A stretch of 5,688 nt of DNA, from the NCBI GenBank assembly GCA_035647835.1, contig DASRMS010000212.1, forward strand, positions 1 through 5,688, written 5' to 3'. The translations under genes were made by a program, and so were the position numbers. The DNA comes from UBA9865 sp035647835. GTDB taxonomy: Bacteria; Bacillota; Dethiobacteria; Dethiobacterales; Dethiobacteraceae. Of this stretch, positions 5,381-5,688 are shown one piece after another (the stretch's first letter is position 1; the number at the start of each line of letters is the position of its first letter). The notes under the pieces were generated by a model. It made no database searches and had not been told where the DNA came from. It saw nothing but the letters and a program-made list of their open reading frames with translations.

Positions 5381-5688
5381 TCAAAAAAGCTGGGCTGCTT
5401 TATAACACTGCAGATTGTTTACCAGATGCGTGTATGCTTGTCCATCCGGCCTATGTACTTCGTTTTGTTTTGTTTGAGATTATGAGATGATCTTCAAATA
5501 TTACGCAGTGTAGCATACCCCTTCTATTTTAGTCCCAATTTTCACAAAATACAATATATTATTCCTTAATATTTTCTTTTCCCCTCCGCAGCTCTATTTT
5601 GGGAACTAAATATAATTGGTTAATATGAGATTTGTGTTGAAGAAGGAATAACAACAAGGCAGTTTCTAATTGACGGTAAGTTTTATGA
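5381..5688. other. AT-rich intergenic region at the window end
   Basis: No gene is complete here. The left part carries the lipoprotein promoter candidate. Around 5520-5640 the DNA is very AT-rich. It holds an imperfect inverted repeat (TATTTTAGTCCCA at 5525-5537 against TGGGAACTAAATA at 5600-5612) and a perfect TATAAT at 5611-5616 without a good -35 box. Together these suggest an upstream region for a plus-strand gene that starts at or beyond 5685, where an ATG lies at the very edge. AAGGAA at 5643-5648 has no start codon at a usual distance. Confidence 0.4.
5399..5408 (-). promoter_or_regulatory. Candidate extended -10 promoter of the lipoprotein gene
   Basis: On the minus strand GTGTTATAAA contains TGT followed by TATAAA, an extended -10 box differing from consensus at one base. 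No clear -35 box lies 16-18 bases upstream, as is tolerated for extended -10 promoters. The leader would be about 40 bases. Confidence 0.35.

Noticed and set aside
5430..5475. Sigma-28 (flagellar) type promoter upstream of the lipoprotein on the minus strand
   Set aside because: Only GCCG of the -10 element is present and no TAAA lies at the correct spacing; the extended -10 at 5399-5408 fits better.

Overview
The window looks like chromosomal DNA of an anaerobic, moderately AT-rich bacterium, most likely a Firmicute (Clostridia or Negativicutes type). The reasons are strong AGGAGG-type ribosome sites, a DUF362 protein carrying a two-cluster ferredoxin domain, a GPH-family sugar-type symporter and a lipoprotein with a Gram-positive-style signal peptide. 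The genus cannot be fixed from this sequence.

Layout. Positions 3-221 (+) are the last 72 codons of an aldo/keto reductase. A terminator at 302-360 works mainly for the minus strand. A 451-residue GPH-type cation symporter lies on the minus strand (506-1861), with a clear ribosome site at 1870-1876. A roughly 680-base stretch without an intact gene follows (1862-2548). It holds the transporter leader, a widely spaced 10-bp inverted repeat, and in its last part a plus-strand frame that reads like a decayed gene and stops 21 bases before the next start. The DUF362/ferredoxin gene (2549-3703, +) is intact. Next comes an unfamiliar three-helix membrane protein with a large, probably extracytoplasmic, beta-rich domain (3755-4832, +). 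It is split into two overlapping frames by a +1 shift near 4333-4346 and lacks a visible ribosome site. A hairpin at 4832-4849 separates it from a convergent small, strongly acidic lipoprotein (4868-5350, -). The last 340 bases are an AT-rich upstream region, with no complete gene.

How the genes relate. The DUF362 protein and the membrane protein are in tandem and could form one unit: a cytoplasmic Fe-S protein and an envelope protein. No sequence feature proves that they work together. The transporter next to the aldo/keto reductase fits a sugar or polyol uptake and reduction theme, but the two genes are on opposite strands and converge, so co-regulation is not shown. Several signs of decay (frameshift, missing ribosome site, an orphan terminator arm, a stop-riddled frame) suggest that the 2000-4400 segment has been eroding or rearranged. 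No mobile element, CRISPR array, tRNA or rRNA was seen.
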